A DNA stretch of 8,771 bases from an uncultured Sphingobacteriia bacterium. Lineage in GTDB: Bacteria; Bacteroidota; Bacteroidia; Chitinophagales; Chitinophagaceae. Below are positions 6,232 through 8,771 of the stretch, piece by piece. The notes under the pieces were generated by a model. That model saw only the letters and a list, made by a program, of their open reading frames with translations. It was not told the DNA's origin and ran no database searches. The stretch spans positions 1-8,771 of the forward strand of contig CAMFKK010000075.1 of the NCBI GenBank assembly GCA_945957225.1, read 5' to 3'. Position numbers and translations under genes: made by a program. The first letter of the stretch is position 1; every line of letters begins with the position of its first letter.

Positions 6232-7506
6232 TTGTTATTTGAACAATTAAGCCTCATTGAGCCCATTTTAAGCGCGCTCAAAGAAGAAGGTTACACCACA
6301 CCCACGCCCATTCAGGAACAAGCCATTCCCATTATTTTAGAAGGAAAGGATTTACTGGGATGTGCACAAACTGGCACCGGCAAAACCGCCGCATTTGCCA
6401 TACCCGTATTACAATTACTTTGCAAAGCAAAACTCACAGGCCAGCCCCAAAAAGGTGGTATCAAAGCTTTGATCCTAACACCCACCAGAGAATTAGCCAT
6501 TCAAATAGAAGAAAGTTTTGCCGCTTATGGTAGAAACCTTGGTCTAAAACAATTGGTGATTTTTGGAGGAGTTTCTCAACACGCACAAACCATTGCCCTG
6601 CGCAAAGGGGTAGATATTTTAATTGCCACACCAGGTAGATTATTAGACTTGATTCAACAAAAATTTATTCGTTTATCAGACGTTGAATTCTTTGTTTTGG
6701 ATGAGGCTGACCGCATGTTAGACATGGGTTTTATCCATGACGTAAAAAAAGTCATCACTTTATTACCTACCAAAAAACAAACCTTGTTTTTCTCGGCAAC
6801 CATGCCTCCAGAAATTAGCAAGTTGGCTAGTAGTATTTTGCACAACCCTTCAAAGGTGGAAGTAACACCTATTTCATCTACTGCAGAAACCATTCAACAA
6901 GCCGTATACTTTGTAGAAAAGGAAAACAAGAAACTCTTGTTAAGCCATTTGCTCAAAGACGCAGCCATTAAAAGTGCATTGGTTTTTACCAGAACCAAAC
7001 ATGGTGCAGACAAAGTGGTAAAAGACTTACACCGTGGCGGTGTTAAGGCAGAAGCCATTCACGGAAACAAGTCTCAAAATGCCAGACAAAGGGCATTGAC
7101 CAATTTCAAGTCTGGAGAAACCAGGGTATTGGTAGCAACCGATATTGCGGCCAGAGGCATTGATGTAGATGACCTTACCCACGTGATTAATTTTGAATTA
7201 CCCAATGTACCTGAAACCTATGTACACCGCATTGGTCGTACCGGTAGGGCTGGTGCTAGCGGAATTGCTTTTAGTTTTTGTGACGCAGAAGAAAAAGAAT
7301 TCTTGCGCGATATTCAGAAGCTGATCAGCATTCCTGTGCCTGTGGTAACAGACCATCCTTATGCCATGTCCAATACTTCATTGAATAGTATTCCATCCGT
7401 AAAACAAAAACCGGTTCAAAGACATCATCAGGGTGGAGAACGCAGGTCTTTCCGCGGTGGCGATAGTAGAAGATACGCAGGCAACCAATCTGCCAAAAGA
7501 GGATAA
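6232..7506 (+). CDS. rhlE: DEAD-box ATP-dependent RNA helicase, RhlE-like
   Basis: 424 residues with the complete helicase motif set: Q motif GYTTPTPIQ (20-28), motif I AQTGTGKT (45-52, Lys51), Ia PTRELA (84-89), FGG (111-113), TPGRL (133-137), motif II DEAD (157-160), motif III SAT (188-190), IV LVFTRTKHGA (250-259), V ATDIAARGID (302-311) and VI HRIGRTGRAG (332-341). The tail after about 390 is basic and rich in Arg/Gly (GGERRSFRGGDSRR), a probable RNA-binding extension like that of RhlE proteins. It unwinds short RNA duplexes in ribosome assembly or RNA decay. The start is TTG at 6232: it gives the family N-terminus (MLFEQLSLIEPIL), and the first in-frame ATG lies past the DEAD motif. A structured leader precedes it and a terminator follows, so it is probably monocistronic. 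Confidence 0.93.
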   Translation: MLFEQLSLIEPILSALKEEGYTTPTPIQEQAIPIILEGKDLLGCAQTGTGKTAAFAIPVLQLLCKAKLTGQPQKGGIKALILTPTRELAIQIEESFAAYGRNLGLKQLVIFGGVSQHAQTIALRKGVDILIATPGRLLDLIQQKFIRLSDVEFFVLDEADRMLDMGFIHDVKKVITLLPTKKQTLFFSATMPPEISKLASSILHNPSKVEVTPISSTAETIQQAVYFVEKENKKLLLSHLLKDAAIKSALVFTRTKHGADKVVKDLHRGGVKAEAIHGNKSQNARQRALTNFKSGETRVLVATDIAARGIDVDDLTHVINFELPNVPETYVHRIGRTGRAGASGIAFSFCDAEEKEFLRDIQKLISIPVPVVTDHPYAMSNTSLNSIPSVKQKPVQRHHQGGERRSFRGGDSRRYAGNQSAKRG

Positions 7507-7522
7507 GAGCATAAAATCTATC

Positions 7523-7542
7523 AAAACTGTAGCGGTTTTTTT
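7523..7542 (+). terminator. Rho-independent terminator after the helicase
   Basis: AAAACT/GGTTTT can form a 6-bp stem (one G-U pair) around the loop GTAGC, and the 3' arm runs into seven T residues. The stem is A/T-rich and short, so it is a weak but properly placed terminator, beginning 16 bases after the helicase stop. Confidence 0.5.
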
Positions 7543-7622
7543 ATTCCTAGAATTCTAAAACTAATCAGCTTAGAACAAACTAGCAATCCTAAAAAAAACT
7601 AATTTTATACCAAATCTCAAAA

Positions 7623-8036
7623 ATGAAAAAAACGCTTCAAAGCGGATTGGTAGCTGGTCTGGTTTTATCCATTCTTTCTTATGGTGGATTGTTCCTAGCA
7701 GTGAACAGTACTTTCTTCAATTCATTTTTTGCAGAATACCTGAGCTCTGTTTTTGTGTCTGATAGTTCCAGAGATTTTTTATTCTATACCCATGCCATGG
7801 TCATCAGTTTTGCACTGGCTTGGTTCTGGGAAAGATTTAAACCATTGTTCAAAGGCAATTATTTGATTAGGGGCATTGAATTTGGATCAGTCTATACCCT
7901 TGTGGCATTAATTCCCATACTCTGGATGACTTATAGCCAAATAGATGTTTCTGTTTTAATGGTATTGAGTTGGTTGGGATTTGGACTATTTCAGTCTACT
8001 GTAGCCGGCGTAATCTTTGCCAAAATGAATCCTTGA
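7623..8036 (+). CDS. Small four-helix integral membrane protein of unknown function
   Basis: 137 residues, which I do not recognise as a named family. Four hydrophobic segments are visible: about 7-27 (SGLVAGLVLSILSYGGLFLAV), 53-69 (LFYTHAMVISFALAWFW), 84-104 (IEFGSVYTLVALIPILWMTY) and 111-133 (VLMVLSWLGFGLFQSTVAGVIFA). Loop features include SDSSRDF before the second segment and the basic ERFKPLFKGNYLIRG after it. There is no lipobox, heme site or catalytic signature. Gly and Ser in the first helix (S7, G8, G12) and conserved-looking polar residues in the helices (H57, S108) could matter, but nothing identifies a substrate. The ATG follows an A-rich stretch without a Shine-Dalgarno sequence. 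TAATTTTA (7600-7607) is a poor -7 candidate. The gene sits alone between the helicase terminator and the convergent YceI gene, whose stop is 6 bases away. Confidence 0.75.
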   Translation: MKKTLQSGLVAGLVLSILSYGGLFLAVNSTFFNSFFAEYLSSVFVSDSSRDFLFYTHAMVISFALAWFWERFKPLFKGNYLIRGIEFGSVYTLVALIPILWMTYSQIDVSVLMVLSWLGFGLFQSTVAGVIFAKMNP

Positions 8037-8042
8037 TCCATC

Positions 8043-8633
8043 TTAGCTGATTGGCTTTAAGTTCAATTTAAATTCTACCAATAATTCATCCTTTGCCTTA
8101 ATTACGCCCCCTAATTTACTAGGAGGTGTTAGATTAAAATCTGTAAACGTAACGGCCCTATCTCCTTTTAAGTGCACGGTATTATTGTTATCAATCGTAA
8201 ATACATAATTGATATCATATCGCTTTACCACTCCCGCCAGACCAATATCTACAGTACCCGTAATCTTGGTGGGATTTTTAAAATTAGAGAAGCTATTGAT
8301 GGAAATAAACTTGATAATGAGTTTTGGAAAATCTTTGTACTTCAGGGTTTTTCTTAGGTCACTAGTCATCATCCGATTGTGGCAATCAAATGATTCAATA
8401 TCTAGTTTCAGTTTCCCGTTCATGGGAAGGGTTTGTGTCTTGGCTGTTTTAACGCAAGTAATGGTATCTGGCAAACTGTAATCCGTAATATCACACTGGA
8501 ACTTGTTTACATTGGTGCTACCATTCACGGTTAGGCTGCTTCCTTGCATTACCACCCAGGTTGCCGCCGGATCTGCAGGATAATAACCACTGATCAGCAC
8601 ATAAACCACAAAATAAACAATCCATTTACGCAT
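8043..8633 (-). CDS. YceI-family periplasmic protein
   Basis: 196 residues from ATG at 8633 (MRKWIVYFVV); a TTG three codons upstream is less likely. Residues 4-18 form a signal peptide, so the protein is probably exported. YceI landmarks are SSLTVNGSTNVNKFQCDI (32-49), FDCHNRMMTSDLRKTLKYKDFP (82-103), the GTVDIGLAGV strand pair (126-135) and FTDFNLTPPSKLGGVIKAKDEL (163-184). YceI proteins are lipocalin-like beta-barrels that bind isoprenoid-type lipids in characterised members; the ligand here is unknown. Two cysteine pairs are possible (C47 and C60, plus C84). The gene follows a probable outer-membrane barrel gene on the same strand but is separated from it by a strong terminator, so it probably uses its own promoter. 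The gap to the convergent membrane-protein gene is only 6 bases. Confidence 0.88.
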   Translation of the reverse strand: MRKWIVYFVVYVLISGYYPADPAATWVVMQGSSLTVNGSTNVNKFQCDITDYSLPDTITCVKTAKTQTLPMNGKLKLDIESFDCHNRMMTSDLRKTLKYKDFPKLIIKFISINSFSNFKNPTKITGTVDIGLAGVVKRYDINYVFTIDNNNTVHLKGDRAVTFTDFNLTPPSKLGGVIKAKDELLVEFKLNLKPIS

Positions 8634-8639
8634 CGCCGG

Positions 8640-8648
8640 CAAATTATA
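8640..8648 (-). promoter_or_regulatory. Possible -7 box of the YceI gene
   Basis: TATAATTTG on the minus strand (8648 to 8640) is TAnnTTTG with one extra base. It lies between the upstream terminator and the ATG, six bases before the start codon, so the mRNA would have almost no leader. No clear -33 element is seen because the terminator stem occupies that position. Confidence 0.3.
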
Positions 8649-8649
8649 T

Positions 8650-8687
8650 AAAAAGAATAGCCGAATGAAATTTATTCATCCGGCTAT
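8650..8687 (-). terminator. Rho-independent terminator of the upstream outer-membrane protein gene
   Basis: On the minus strand ATAGCCGGATGAA and TTCATTCGGCTAT pair over 13 bp (one G-U) around the loop TAAAT, followed by TCTTTTT. On the plus strand the same arms have an A-C mismatch and no T-run follows, so the element is directed to the minus strand. It terminates the gene ending at 8714, 27 bases upstream. Confidence 0.72.
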
Positions 8688-8713
8688 CTTACACCATAAA
8701 AAAACCCAATTTT

Positions 8714-8771
8714 TTAGAATCCTACAATGGCTTCAATCACATATCCGTTGAATTTACCACCAGCGCGATAG
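8714..8771 (-). CDS. C-terminus of a probable outer-membrane beta-barrel protein (5' partial)
   Basis: The minus strand is open from the window edge to a TAA at 8714-8716 and encodes YRAGGKFNGYVIEAIVGF. An alternating hydrophobic last strand ending in Phe is the usual recognition signal for the BAM outer-membrane assembly complex. Proximity to a YceI gene suggests the Bacteroidota DUF5777-type barrel often found beside YceI, which is a recollection of context and not proven by 18 residues. The strong terminator just downstream supports a real gene end here. Confidence 0.45.
   Translation of the reverse strand, partial: YRAGGKFNGYVIEAIVGF

Noticed and set aside
7548..7557. Perfect palindrome TAGAATTCTA after the helicase terminator
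   Set aside because: A single 10-base A/T-rich palindrome is expected by chance, and no regulator gene or second copy is seen.
8172..8481. Plus-strand open frames within the YceI gene
   Set aside because: The minus-strand YceI motifs explain the region; the plus-strand products resemble nothing.
8698..8716. A-run/T-run hairpin just after the barrel stop codon
   Set aside because: The stem is A-T only and overlaps the stop codon; the GC-containing hairpin at 8657-8687 is the better terminator.
1..8771. Search for tRNA, rRNA, CRISPR repeats, insertion-sequence ends, toxin-antitoxin or phage-defence genes
   Set aside because: No clover-leaf, spaced repeats, transposase or defence-type domains were recognised on either strand; all long frames are accounted for by the genes listed.

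Overview
The window looks like chromosomal DNA of a Bacteroidota bacterium, probably of the Chitinophagaceae type (the family-level guess is weak). The reasons are moderate GC content, almost no Shine-Dalgarno sequences before start codons, several matches to the Bacteroidota -7 promoter box TAnnTTTG, and proteins typical of that phylum: an MbnP-like lipoprotein, YceI next to the C-terminus of an outer-membrane barrel, and a class III type PPK2. I see no tRNA, rRNA, insertion sequence, CRISPR array or phage gene. Everything reads as ordinary chromosomal backbone with small operons.

Layout. (1) 1-1855, plus strand: the last 31 codons of an ArfB-type ribosome-rescue hydrolase, then an MbnP-family lipoprotein, then an MbnH-like di-heme cytochrome c peroxidase. 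All three overlap (TGATG, then ATGA), so they look translationally coupled. (2) 1917-3416, plus strand: a polysaccharide flippase with a TTG start. (3) 5490-3417, minus strand: a GNAT-fold protein followed by a PPK2-type polyphosphate kinase whose stop codon abuts the flippase stop. (4) 5554-6030, plus strand: a free methionine-(R)-sulfoxide reductase, divergent from the GNAT gene. (5) 6031-7506, plus strand: a roughly 200-base gene-free stretch holding a promoter and a structured leader, then an RhlE-like DEAD-box RNA helicase with a TTG start and a terminator. (6) 7623-8036, plus strand: a four-helix membrane protein of unknown function. (7) 8771-8043, minus strand: the last codons of a probable outer-membrane beta-barrel, a strong hairpin terminator, and a YceI-family periplasmic protein.

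How the genes work together. The one clear functional pair is MbnP/MbnH. In the characterised methanotroph system the di-heme enzyme oxidises a tryptophan of MbnP to kynurenine, which creates a copper site. Here the pair stands without methanobactin genes, so a general copper or periplasmic role is more likely than chalkophore handling. The PPK2/GNAT pair, the methionine sulfoxide reductase and the helicase are housekeeping or stress functions with no evident common pathway.

Best leads. No wholly new system is evident. The items most worth a second look are the MbnP/MbnH pair (including an apparently missing inter-heme tryptophan), the helicase leader with a mini-ORF that stops inside a hairpin, and several -7 boxes lying only 4-6 bases before start codons, which suggests leaderless mRNAs.
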